A stretch of DNA of 64,000 nt from CAZVED01 sp964626205 (GTDB taxonomy: Bacteria; Patescibacteriota; Patescibacteriia; SG8-24). Below, piece after piece: positions 42,697-50,996 of this stretch. The first letter of the stretch is position 1. Every line of letters begins with the position of its first letter. The stretch lies in assembly GCA_964626205.1 (NCBI GenBank), contig CAZVED010000005.1, positions 32,254 through 96,253 of the forward strand, in the 5' to 3' direction. A model generated the notes under the pieces. It had not been told where the DNA came from. It worked only from the letters and a program-made list of their open reading frames with translations, and did no database searches. The position numbers and the translations under genes are program-made.

Positions 42697-45297
42697 ATGT
42701 CCGCTGATATCCTCGACAAATTCACCTCGCATCTCAAGCAAGTCCTCGCCAAATCCTACTCCCTCGCCGCGGAGACGGATTCCGCCACCATCGAACCGGA
42801 GCACTTGCTTCTGGCATTGCTACTGCAAAAAGGCAGCATTGGCGGCGAAATCTTGAGGAAGGCGAACATGAGTCACGAGGAAGTCCGCCGTACGCTCCGC
42901 ATGACTGGCACCGGAACGACGATACCAAAGAAGAAAAGCGTCGGCTCGGCAGCAAAACTCTCCACGGACTCGAAGCGCGTCATCGAAAAGGCCGTCCTCA
43001 CCGCAAACACCAACCGGCACAAGTACGTCGGCACCGAGCACCTGCTCTCCGGCCTGCTAAAGATCGACTCCCCTGTGATCTCCGCGCTCATGACGGAACA
43101 GCTCATGGATGTCGCGGACCTCAAGGTGCAGGTCGAGACCATCCTCAAGAGCACGTCGAAGTTCCCGGAAATTACCGAGACCTTTGAGGTCGGCAAAGTA
43201 CCGAAAGGCGGCGTCACCGAAGAAGACGCCGCGGAAGTTGACCTCATGGCAGAAAAGAAGCCAGAGCGTGCACAGAGCAAAAACCCAAAGTCCCCTGCCC
43301 TCGACTTCTTCTCCGTCGACCTCACGGACCCGGAGGTACAGAAGAACATCGACCCGGTCATCGGTCGCGACAAGGAGGTGGAGCGCATGATCCAGATCCT
43401 CTCCCGCCGCCAAAAGAACAACCCGGTGCTCTTGGGCGAGCCGGGCGTAGGAAAGACTGCCATCGTGGAAGGTCTCGCCAAGCGCATCGTGCAGGGCGAC
43501 GTGCCGGAAGTGCTCAAAAAGAAGCGTATCGTTTCGCTCGACCTCGGACTCATGCTTGCAGGCACTATCTACCGCGGTGAATTCGAAGGTCGCATCAAAC
43601 AGGTCGTCGACGAGGTGAAGAACGACCCTGACCTCATCCTCTTCATCGACGAGCTCCACAACATCATGGGTGCAGGCTCCACGTCGGGCTCGCTCGACGC
43701 CGCGAACCTCCTCAAGCCGGCGCTCGCGCGTGGCGACATGCGCTGCATCGGCGCAACGACGCTCGCGGAGTACAAGAAGGACATCGAAGGCGATGGCGCG
43801 CTCGAGCGCCGCTTCCAGCCGATTGCGGTGAATCCGCCGACCGCCGAGGTGGCGAAAATTATCCTTCGTGGCCTCCGCAAGAACTATGAGCAGTACCATG
43901 GCGTGGAAATCACCGACGAGGCGATCGATGCCGCGGTCACCATGTCCGAGCGCTATATCACCGACCGCTTCCTTCCGGACAAGGCTATCGACCTTATCGA
44001 CGAAGCCGCAGCATGTCTGAAGGTCGCCACGACGACTGACGACGGTTCCCGCCGCCGCGCGGAAGCGGGCGCGGAACTCGCGGAGCTCCGCACGGAAAAA
44101 GAGAAGGCTGTCACCTCCGAGAACTTCATCCACGCACTGGAACTCAAGACCCGTGAACGCCATCTCGAGGAAGAACTCGTGCGTCTGGACATCTCCGCTG
44201 GCGACGAAGAAAAGAAGGTTCTCGGCCGCATCGACAAGACCGACATCGCGAAGGTCGTCGCGCGTGCGACCGGCATTCCGGCGCTCGATCTCCTCGCCAA
44301 GGAAAAAACGCGCCTCCTTAAGCTCGAGAACGTGCTCAAGGAGCATGTCATCGGCCAAGGTGATGTCGTTGCGTCCGTGTCAGAAATCGTCCGGCGCGCG
44401 AAGTCGGGCATCTCGAACCCGAACCGTCCGCTCGCCTCCATGCTCTTCTTGGGTCCGTCCGGCGTCGGCAAGACCGAGCTCGCCAAGAAGCTTGCCGAGA
44501 TTGTCTTCCAGGATCCTGACGCCTTGGTCCGCATCGACATGTCCGAGTTCTCCGAAGGCTTCTCCATGACCAAGCTCGTGGGTGCACCCGCCGGCTACGT
44601 TGGCTACAAGGAATCCACCAAGCTCACCGACGTCGTGAAGCGCAAGCCACACTGCCTCGTACTCTTTGACGAAATCGAGAAAGCGCACGGCGATGTGCAC
44701 AATCTTCTCCTCCAAGTCCTCGACGATGGCCACATTACGGACGCCACGGGCCGCAAGATCGACTTCAAGAACACCATCATCATCATGACGTCGAATGTCG
44801 GCGGAGCGCACCTGTCTGCAGGCAAGGGTGGCGGCATCGGCTTCTCGACCTCCGAAGGCGGCGACCTCACCGAGGAAGAACTCGCGGACCAGCGCGCGGC
44901 CATCATGCAGGACGTCGAGCAGTCGTTCCGTCCGGAGTTCATCAACCGCATCGACAAGATCTCGGTCTTCCGCCCGCTCGCCAAGGCAGACCTCGCGTCC
45001 ATCGCGGAGCTCCAGGTCGCCGAGCTCTCCAAGCGTACGGAAGCCGATTTCGGCGTGACGCTCGGCATCAACCAGAAGGCCGCGGAACTCATCGCGGAAA
45101 AGAGCTACGACCCGCGCTACGGTGCGCGTGGCGTGCGGCGGCAGATCCAGGAACTCATCGAGACCCCGCTCGCCAAGGAGCTGCTGGAGGACCGCTTCGC
45201 TCCAGGTGAAACGGTAATGGTCGGCGTCATGGACGACTCCATCGCGTTCGCTAAACGCAGGACGAATGCCCGCACAAAGCACAAGCAGCAAGCCTAG
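42697..45297 (+). CDS. clpC: ClpC/ClpB-type AAA+ unfoldase
   Basis: An 866-residue double-AAA+ protein. The N-terminal Clp_N repeat (about residues 1-150) is followed by the first AAA module with Walker A GEPGVGKTAIVEGLA, a short middle region (about 410-500), and the second AAA module with GPSGVGKTELAKKLAE and the sensor motifs. The short middle domain fits ClpC or ClpA-like unfoldases feeding ClpP rather than ClpB disaggregases. An unusual charged linker (about 155-200) follows the N domain. ClpP itself is not in this window. No Shine-Dalgarno is seen. Confidence 0.93.
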   Translation: MSADILDKFTSHLKQVLAKSYSLAAETDSATIEPEHLLLALLLQKGSIGGEILRKANMSHEEVRRTLRMTGTGTTIPKKKSVGSAAKLSTDSKRVIEKAVLTANTNRHKYVGTEHLLSGLLKIDSPVISALMTEQLMDVADLKVQVETILKSTSKFPEITETFEVGKVPKGGVTEEDAAEVDLMAEKKPERAQSKNPKSPALDFFSVDLTDPEVQKNIDPVIGRDKEVERMIQILSRRQKNNPVLLGEPGVGKTAIVEGLAKRIVQGDVPEVLKKKRIVSLDLGLMLAGTIYRGEFEGRIKQVVDEVKNDPDLILFIDELHNIMGAGSTSGSLDAANLLKPALARGDMRCIGATTLAEYKKDIEGDGALERRFQPIAVNPPTAEVAKIILRGLRKNYEQYHGVEITDEAIDAAVTMSERYITDRFLPDKAIDLIDEAAACLKVATTTDDGSRRRAEAGAELAELRTEKEKAVTSENFIHALELKTRERHLEEELVRLDISAGDEEKKVLGRIDKTDIAKVVARATGIPALDLLAKEKTRLLKLENVLKEHVIGQGDVVASVSEIVRRAKSGISNPNRPLASMLFLGPSGVGKTELAKKLAEIVFQDPDALVRIDMSEFSEGFSMTKLVGAPAGYVGYKESTKLTDVVKRKPHCLVLFDEIEKAHGDVHNLLLQVLDDGHITDATGRKIDFKNTIIIMTSNVGGAHLSAGKGGGIGFSTSEGGDLTEEELADQRAAIMQDVEQSFRPEFINRIDKISVFRPLAKADLASIAELQVAELSKRTEADFGVTLGINQKAAELIAEKSYDPRYGARGVRRQIQELIETPLAKELLEDRFAPGETVMVGVMDDSIAFAKRRTNARTKHKQQA

Positions 45298-45898
45298 TGG
45301 CGGAAACAACGAGGCGGCATGGTCGCGCCAGCTTCAGCGTGACCGGAAGCAAGCAAAGCCGTCGGTAAACGCGACGGCCTTCCAAGGAGCACCGTTGCCC
45401 GCGATGTCGAGCATGCCGTCATCGACAGAAGACCAAGATGGTCAGCAAGACGCCGGTGGTGCGAAACGACGCTCTAGCGGACCCGTCACTGGCGCGCAGG
45501 TAAAGGCTGCTGCGGCAGCCTCCGGCGGAACTGCAAAACTAGCGACCAAAGCCATCGGCGAAGAACGCGTTGCCGCGGTTGCGAATGCCACCATCGGCGA
45601 GCTCACCGACCCCATCGGTCGTCAGATCTACTGGCTGCCGATGGCATGGATGTGGGGCACGCTCTTCCTCGGCGGTTTCGTCGTCATTCCGCTGCATTGG
45701 ATCTATATGATCCTCGGCCTCATCGGCGTCCCCCGTTTCAACGCATCGATGGTCAAATGGTTCATGTTCATCGTGAACAACTGCATCTTCTTCAGTTTGC
45801 TTACCATCGCCTACATCATGATCATGGGGCTCCTCGAAATCACCCGTTGCGCATCCGACTTCTTCTGCGTCGTCGGCCTCATTCGCGAAGCGATCTGA
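45266..45898 (+). CDS. Membrane hypothetical overlapping clpC
   Basis: A 210-residue protein: a long Ser/Ala/Gly-rich soluble N-terminus (about 120 residues) followed by two to three hydrophobic segments (WMWGTLFLGGFVVIPLHWIY and later ones). Start at 45266 overlaps clpC by 32 nt in a different frame; AGGAC 4 nt upstream could bind the ribosome, but a start further in is possible. No family recognised. Confidence 0.6.
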   Translation: MPAQSTSSKPSGGNNEAAWSRQLQRDRKQAKPSVNATAFQGAPLPAMSSMPSSTEDQDGQQDAGGAKRRSSGPVTGAQVKAAAAASGGTAKLATKAIGEERVAAVANATIGELTDPIGRQIYWLPMAWMWGTLFLGGFVVIPLHWIYMILGLIGVPRFNASMVKWFMFIVNNCIFFSLLTIAYIMIMGLLEITRCASDFFCVVGLIREAI

Positions 45899-45926
45899 CG
45901 GCGTTCCGGATACGTCCGGCATAGGC

Positions 45927-45932
45927 TATACT
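45927..45932 (+). promoter_or_regulatory. Extended -10 (GGCTATACT) of the 45940 gene
   Basis: TATACT 7 nt before the ATG, no Shine-Dalgarno. Confidence 0.65.
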
Positions 45933-45939
45933 TCCTCAT

Positions 45940-47166
45940 ATGGACTTCAAGCGTATCCTCCTCTTTATCGGCTTCACCCTTGCCGTCGGCGGCATGGGTT
46001 TTGCGCTCTATTTCTTCTTCTTCCGGACCGCTCCGACCGAGACCGTTCCGACCCCTCCAGGACAAGAACTCCCTGGCGGCGGAGATGGTCTGCCGAGTGC
46101 TGGCGAAGGTCCCGGCACCGGCGTCACACCGACTCCGACACAGCCCCCGGTCATCGAGCAACCAGGCGGCGCTGCCCAGTTCGCGGACGGCGGCCTGACC
46201 CAGGTCCGTACCGTCGCGACATCGTCCACGACTGGTGCCAGCGTCGGAACGGACGGCAGCTTGAGCTTCTACAACCGTGGCGACGGTCGCTTCTACCGTA
46301 TGAGTCCGGACGGCTCCATGATGCAGCTCTCTCCCCAGCAGTTCACGAACGTTTCGGACGCCACGTTCTCTCCGCTCGGTACAGACGCCATCCTGGAATA
46401 CCCCGACGGATCGAATATCTACTACGACTTCCGAACCAACCGACAAGTCACGCTACCGAAACACTGGGAGGATTTCGCGTTCAGCGCGGATGGCGACAAG
46501 ATCGCCGCGAAGAGCATCGGCCTCGACGAGACGAACCGCTTCCTCGTCGTCTCCGCTCCGGACGGTTCCGGTGCCCGTGCGGTACAGGAACTCGGTAACA
46601 ACGCGGACAAGGTCACTGTCGCCTACTCTCCCACCGGACAATCCATCGCCATCTCCGAGACCGGGCGTGCACTCGGCCCGACGTCGCGCGAGGTCTTCTT
46701 CATCGGCCAGAACTCGGAAAACCTCCGCTCGATGACCATCGAAGGCGTGGACTTCCGCCCGTCGTGGTCGCCGGACGGCAGGCAGCTCATGTACAGCACC
46801 GCCAGCGCGAACAACGAGTACAAGCCGACACTCTGGATCGTCGATGCCTACGGCGACGATATCGGCAGGAACCGCAAAACGCTGAACGTTTCGACATGGG
46901 CGGATAAATGCACGTTCGCTGACGCGGCGACGCTCTACTGCGGCGTTCCACGCTCGCTCCCGCGAGCTGCCGGTCTGCAACCGTCCTTGTTCGAAGACAT
47001 TCCGGATGACATCTTCCGTATCGACCTCGCTACAGGGCTCCAGACCCGCGTCGCGGTTCCGGAAGGGTCCCGTACCGTCGGCAGCATCATGGTCACACCG
47101 GACCAAAGCAGCCTCTACTTCACGGACAAAACGACCGGCATCCTGAACGAGATCCAGCTCCGCTAA
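45940..47166 (+). CDS. TolB/WD40-like beta-propeller membrane protein
   Basis: A 408-residue protein: a short N-terminal membrane segment, then a Pro/Gly-rich linker (residues about 33-65) and a beta-propeller domain with TolB/DPP-like blades (FSPLGTDAILEYPDGSN, YSPTGQSIAISETGR, WSPDGRQLMYST). Propellers of this kind bind proteins in the envelope. First of three envelope genes, each separated by about 10 nt. Leaderless-type start. Confidence 0.75.
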   Translation: MDFKRILLFIGFTLAVGGMGFALYFFFFRTAPTETVPTPPGQELPGGGDGLPSAGEGPGTGVTPTPTQPPVIEQPGGAAQFADGGLTQVRTVATSSTTGASVGTDGSLSFYNRGDGRFYRMSPDGSMMQLSPQQFTNVSDATFSPLGTDAILEYPDGSNIYYDFRTNRQVTLPKHWEDFAFSADGDKIAAKSIGLDETNRFLVVSAPDGSGARAVQELGNNADKVTVAYSPTGQSIAISETGRALGPTSREVFFIGQNSENLRSMTIEGVDFRPSWSPDGRQLMYSTASANNEYKPTLWIVDAYGDDIGRNRKTLNVSTWADKCTFADAATLYCGVPRSLPRAAGLQPSLFEDIPDDIFRIDLATGLQTRVAVPEGSRTVGSIMVTPDQSSLYFTDKTTGILNEIQLR

Positions 47167-47178
47167 CCCTGAACCGTC

Positions 47179-47847
47179 ATGCGGCAATCCTGGCTCGCTC
47201 TCGCTTTCCTCATCCTCATCAGCGCGCTCGTGCTGGCGGCATTCGCCATCCGCACGCTCCCCGCTCCGCAGCGCGATACCGCGGAAGACGCCTCCGACCT
47301 TCCTGCCATCGACGTGCCGAGCGTCGATTTCGCAAACCCGTCCAAAGGCGCGCTCGATGCCGTTGTGCGCATCGTCCAGTACGGCGACTTCCTCTGCGCC
47401 TCCTGCGCACAGCTTGCACCAGACCTCGACCGACTCCTCGAAGACTACGCCGGCTCCGTCCGCGTCGTCTGGAAGGACTTCCCCAACACCTCCGCACACC
47501 CGGGTACGGATACGGCTTCCATCGCCGCACGGTGCGCACAACGCCAAGGCGCGTTCTGGGAGTATCATGACCTGCTCCTCATCGACCGCATCGCGGTAAC
47601 GGAAGCATCTCTTGTTTCCGCAGCAGAAGCGCTCGGCTTGGACGCGGAGAGCTTCCGTACCTGCCTCATCACGAAAGAAACCGTCCCCATGATCGACCGC
47701 GACTTCGTGGAGGGGCAGATTCTCCGCGTGGACGGTACGCCGTATCTCTTCGTGAACGACCGCCGTGTGTCCGGCTCCATCTCCTACGACCAGCTTGCCC
47801 AGATCGTGGAGGCGCTTGGTGCGGTTCCTGTCACTCCATCCAACTGA
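47179..47847 (+). CDS. DsbA-family thiol-disulfide oxidoreductase
   Basis: A 222-residue protein with an N-terminal membrane segment and a thioredoxin-fold domain with active-site FLCASCAQL (Cys73, Cys76) and the cis-proline turn VDGTPYLFVN. This is the Thioredoxin_4/DsbA layout: it makes or rearranges disulfides in proteins outside the membrane. The gene lies 12 nt after the propeller gene, which suggests its substrates are made in the same operon. Confidence 0.85.
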   Translation: MRQSWLALAFLILISALVLAAFAIRTLPAPQRDTAEDASDLPAIDVPSVDFANPSKGALDAVVRIVQYGDFLCASCAQLAPDLDRLLEDYAGSVRVVWKDFPNTSAHPGTDTASIAARCAQRQGAFWEYHDLLLIDRIAVTEASLVSAAEALGLDAESFRTCLITKETVPMIDRDFVEGQILRVDGTPYLFVNDRRVSGSISYDQLAQIVEALGAVPVTPSN

Positions 47848-47854
47848 TGCCCGT

Positions 47855-48979
47855 ATGCCGCTCTTCCGCCGCGCTATCGCGACCCTTGCCCTCGCTGTCG
47901 TCCTCATGACGGCAGCGTTCGGCGTGCTCGTGCCCACCACACTCGCGCAGGTGCAGGTCATCGAGCCGACACTCAGCATTCCGATACCAAATCTGAAATT
48001 CAGCGACGCCGAGGTCATCGACGCAGCATCCGGAAACGCCGAAGGTCTCGGCATCTCATGGATTGCAGACTACGTCCAAGCTGTCTACGACTACGCCATC
48101 GCCATCGCGGGCGTGCTCGCTGCCACCATGATGATGATTGGCGGGTTCCAGTATCTCACCGCCGGCGGCGACGGCGGAAAGGTTAGCGGTGCCAAGAAGC
48201 GCATCGGTGACGCACTCGTCGGTCTCATCCTCGCGCTCGGAACGTATGTCATTCTCACGACGGTCAGCGACCGGCTCGTAGCACTCCAGCGCATCGACGT
48301 CGAGATGGTTGAGCGGCAAATGTTCGCCGTCACGGACCTGCACGATGCGGGAGCGATTGCGCCCGATACGGGTGGCGGGGCTGCAGCGAAAGGCAGTCCG
48401 GTGTGTACCAACACGGAAACCTGTACCCCGATCTGCAACTTGCCGCGAAGTCAATGGCCAAAGACGGGAGGGAACGTCTTGCCCGTGGAGCAGACCGTCA
48501 TCATCGGTCGCTTGCCAGGCATCAGCTCCGGGCATTCCTTGCGTGTCGCGCCAGAAATGCAGACCGCACTCGAACGCGCTGGAAGAATCGCTCAGCAGCG
48601 GGGGTATACGATCAATATCGGATCTGCATACCGCCCGCTGGAAAACCAGATAGCAGCGGCGTGCGAAAAGATCAAGCAGGGCTTGGGGGATCAAATCGGT
48701 AGCATCGTCGCCCGCCCAGGAACGTCCAATCACGGACATGGTAAGGCGGTCGATGTCGTGCTCATGCGGGATGGAAAAAAGGTGACGACATCTGCATCCA
48801 GCCAGCAATACGACGAGGTCTGGCGTGACCATGCGATGGTTCTCGCGGAGATCATGGCCGAAGCCGGACTTGTCCGATATAGCCGAGAAATCTGGCATTT
48901 CGAGATCCCGACCGGTGAAGCGTGCCGCTGCAAAGGAGCCGCTTGCGCATTCCCTCCTCCCAAAGCCCCTAGTTGTTGA
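47855..48979 (+). CDS. T4SS pilin domain fused to VanY-type D-alanyl-D-alanine carboxypeptidase
   Basis: A 374-residue protein. Residues 1-30 look like a signal sequence; two membrane segments follow at about 70-125 with the loop TAGGDGGKVSGAKKR, the layout of the T4SS_pilin domain (compare 11827-12228). The C-terminal domain has the M15B zinc motif SNHGHGKAVDVVL (His293, Asp300) and EIWHFEI near residue 347, and the VanY strand NIGSAYRP. It probably trims peptidoglycan stem peptides at the outer face. The fusion tethers a cell-wall hydrolase to a secretion-type membrane anchor. Start at 47855, 7 nt after the previous stop. Confidence 0.8.
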   Translation: MPLFRRAIATLALAVVLMTAAFGVLVPTTLAQVQVIEPTLSIPIPNLKFSDAEVIDAASGNAEGLGISWIADYVQAVYDYAIAIAGVLAATMMMIGGFQYLTAGGDGGKVSGAKKRIGDALVGLILALGTYVILTTVSDRLVALQRIDVEMVERQMFAVTDLHDAGAIAPDTGGGAAAKGSPVCTNTETCTPICNLPRSQWPKTGGNVLPVEQTVIIGRLPGISSGHSLRVAPEMQTALERAGRIAQQRGYTINIGSAYRPLENQIAAACEKIKQGLGDQIGSIVARPGTSNHGHGKAVDVVLMRDGKKVTTSASSQQYDEVWRDHAMVLAEIMAEAGLVRYSREIWHFEIPTGEACRCKGAACAFPPPKAPSC

Positions 48980-49009
48980 CGCGCTCTGGATCATTCCAAA
49001 AGTTCCTGC

Positions 49010-49015
49010 TAGCTT
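49010..49015 (+). promoter_or_regulatory. Extended -10 (TGCTAGCTT) of radA
   Basis: TAGCTT with TGC extension, 6 nt before the ATG, no Shine-Dalgarno. Confidence 0.6.
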
Positions 49016-49021
49016 TGCGCC

Positions 49022-50434
49022 ATGAAAAACTCCCACCTCTTCGTCTGTTCCAACTGCGATGCTCAGTCCCCCAAATGGACCGGGCAGTGTCTTGAGTGCG
49101 GCAAATGGGGCACCGTGACGGATGCCATGGAAAGCGGCGCGGCGGCGGCTCCCAAGGCCCATGCCATCGCGGCGGCAACCACGCGCCCGGCGGCCCTGGA
49201 GACGCTCAAAGGAAAGACGGCTGGCAACGCTCCCCGCGTCGCCACCGGCATCGGCGAGCTTGACCGCGTCTTCGGGGGCGGTGTCATCGCAGGCTCCGTC
49301 ACGCTCTTGGGTGGCGAGCCGGGCATCGGCAAATCCACTATCTCGCTCTCTCTCGCCTCACGCTTCGGTGCGCAAGGTAAGGACGTCGTTTACGTCTCCG
49401 GCGAAGAGTCCGCCGCGCAGATTGGAATGCGTGCGGACCGTCTTAAGCTCCCCACGGACCGTGTCTCGTTTCTTTCCCATACCGACACCGACACCGTCAT
49501 CGCAACGCTCGCCAAGCACAAGCCCGCGCTCGCCATCATCGACTCCATCCAGACCATGACGGACTCCTCCGTCCCTTCGGCTGGCGGGTCCACTGCGCAG
49601 ATCCGTACCGTCACCGCCAAGCTCGTCGGTTTCGCCAAGGAAACCGGTACCGCACTCATGATCATCGGCCACGTCACCAAGGACGGAACGGTCGCCGGGC
49701 CAAAGACCTTGGAGCACCTCGTAGACACAGTCTTCTCTTTCGAAGGCGAGCGCACGCACGGCCTCCGCGTGCTCCGCGTGCTCAAGAATCGCTTCGGTGC
49801 CACAGACGAAGCCGGCATGTTCGAAATGACGGAGGAAGGTCTACGTGAGGTGAAGAACCCTTCCGCCTACCTCCTGGACGAACGCCAAGGAACAGTCCCC
49901 GGCTCCGTCATCACGGCGGTATTGGAAGGTAGCCGTCCGGTACTCGTAGAGGTGCAGGCATTGGTGCAGAAAACCGGCTTCGGCTTCCCCACACGCCGCG
50001 CCAACGGTATCGAGCAGGCGCGCCTCGAGATGCTCCTCGCGGTCTTGAGCCGTCGTGGCGGCGTCGACCTCTCGCAGTATGATGTCTTCGTGAACGTCGT
50101 CGGCGGCATCCGCATCAAGGAGCCTGCGGCGGATCTCGCGGTCGCGGCAGCACTCGTCTCCGCCTATGCCAACGTCCCCATTCCTGCAGACTCCGCGGCA
50201 TGGGGTGAAATCGGCCTCGGCGGCGAAGTGCGCGCCGCAGTGGGAGCGGACCGGCGTCTCGCGGAAGCCGGCAACCTCGGCATGAAGGACGTCCTCACCT
50301 CCCTCCCCCGCAAGGTTCAGCCGAGGCTTCCGAAAGGCATTGGCATCACGGACATTCGCTCCGTCGCCGACCTCGCACAGCACATCACCGCAACAACGAA
50401 AGCATCCATGGAAAAAAAGAAAGCCGCTGCATGA
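49022..50434 (+). CDS. radA: DNA repair protein RadA
   Basis: A 470-residue branch-migration factor in homologous recombination. The N-terminal zinc finger (VCSNCDAQSPKW, CLECGKWGT) is followed by the RecA-like ATPase with GGEPGIGKSTISLSLA, the RadA motif LKNRFGATDEAG, and a Lon-like C-terminal domain (DLAVAAALVSAYANVPIP, EIGLGGEVRAA). Length is normal. The ATG follows a -10 box by 6 nt, so the mRNA is probably leaderless. The last codons form the left arm of the terminator at 50421-50447. Confidence 0.97.
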   Translation: MKNSHLFVCSNCDAQSPKWTGQCLECGKWGTVTDAMESGAAAAPKAHAIAAATTRPAALETLKGKTAGNAPRVATGIGELDRVFGGGVIAGSVTLLGGEPGIGKSTISLSLASRFGAQGKDVVYVSGEESAAQIGMRADRLKLPTDRVSFLSHTDTDTVIATLAKHKPALAIIDSIQTMTDSSVPSAGGSTAQIRTVTAKLVGFAKETGTALMIIGHVTKDGTVAGPKTLEHLVDTVFSFEGERTHGLRVLRVLKNRFGATDEAGMFEMTEEGLREVKNPSAYLLDERQGTVPGSVITAVLEGSRPVLVEVQALVQKTGFGFPTRRANGIEQARLEMLLAVLSRRGGVDLSQYDVFVNVVGGIRIKEPAADLAVAAALVSAYANVPIPADSAAWGEIGLGGEVRAAVGADRRLAEAGNLGMKDVLTSLPRKVQPRLPKGIGITDIRSVADLAQHITATTKASMEKKKAAA

Positions 50435-50447
50435 TGCAGCGGCTTTT
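50421..50447. terminator. Terminator embedded in the end of radA
   Basis: AAGCCGCTGCA / TGCAGCGGCTT; the three-base loop is the TGA stop codon of radA (50432-50434). The stem is symmetrical with A- and T-runs on both sides, so it can also end the facing 50470-50886 gene. Confidence 0.85.
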
Positions 50448-50469
50448 GCGTATCAGATGAGCGCGTCGA

Positions 50470-50886
50470 TCAGTCGACCGCTTCGAGCGTGACCTCCGTG
50501 AGGCCTGCCTTCTTCGCAAGGCGCCCGATGACGAACTTGTCGGCTCGCAGCGGAATTGTCGCGAGGAAGAACTCACCGATGGACGCACGGAACATCGCAC
50601 GCTTCTTCGCGCCACGAGAACCGTCGTCCGCGAGCACGTCGGCGATGACCTGTACGAGGTCGCGATGACTGGAATGGACCGTGGTGGCGAGACGCGAGAA
50701 CCGCTTCGCCGCGATGGCATTCCCGGACGCATCGAGGAACGCCTGCACCCGTGCAATGACCTCCTTCTTACGGGTCTTCATCATGCACGTCATGTGCCCC
50801 ACCGTTCCGTCCGGCGATGAGCACCGGTCCGGCGCCTCGCCGGCAACCGTACGGAAACACCCTGGGCAATACCCTTTCGTGACCAT
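50470..50886 (-). CDS. Hypothetical protein with N-terminal cysteine cluster
   Basis: A 138-residue protein beginning MVTKGYCPGCFRT, with further cysteines at DRCSS and HMTCMM, which together could hold one zinc. The rest is helical and basic (RKKEVIARVQAFL, RGAKKRAMFRASIG). No family recognised; the zinc-plus-basic-helix layout suggests nucleic-acid binding. AAGGAGG lies 5 nt before the start at 50886. Confidence 0.65.
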   Translation of the reverse strand: MVTKGYCPGCFRTVAGEAPDRCSSPDGTVGHMTCMMKTRKKEVIARVQAFLDASGNAIAAKRFSRLATTVHSSHRDLVQVIADVLADDGSRGAKKRAMFRASIGEFFLATIPLRADKFVIGRLAKKAGLTEVTLEAVD

Positions 50887-50996
50887 GTAAGCCTCCTTCA
50901 AGCCGACCACCCTGATCGGCCACGCTCCGCACATAGCGGAAGCGCCTCCACCGTAGCGGATAGGGCGAAAAAGGTCAATGGTGGCGCTGGGGTGCC

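Noticed and set aside
46453..48054. Long open frame on the minus strand over the propeller and DsbA-like genes
   Set aside because: It covers two supported genes and their boundary, and the product has no motif.
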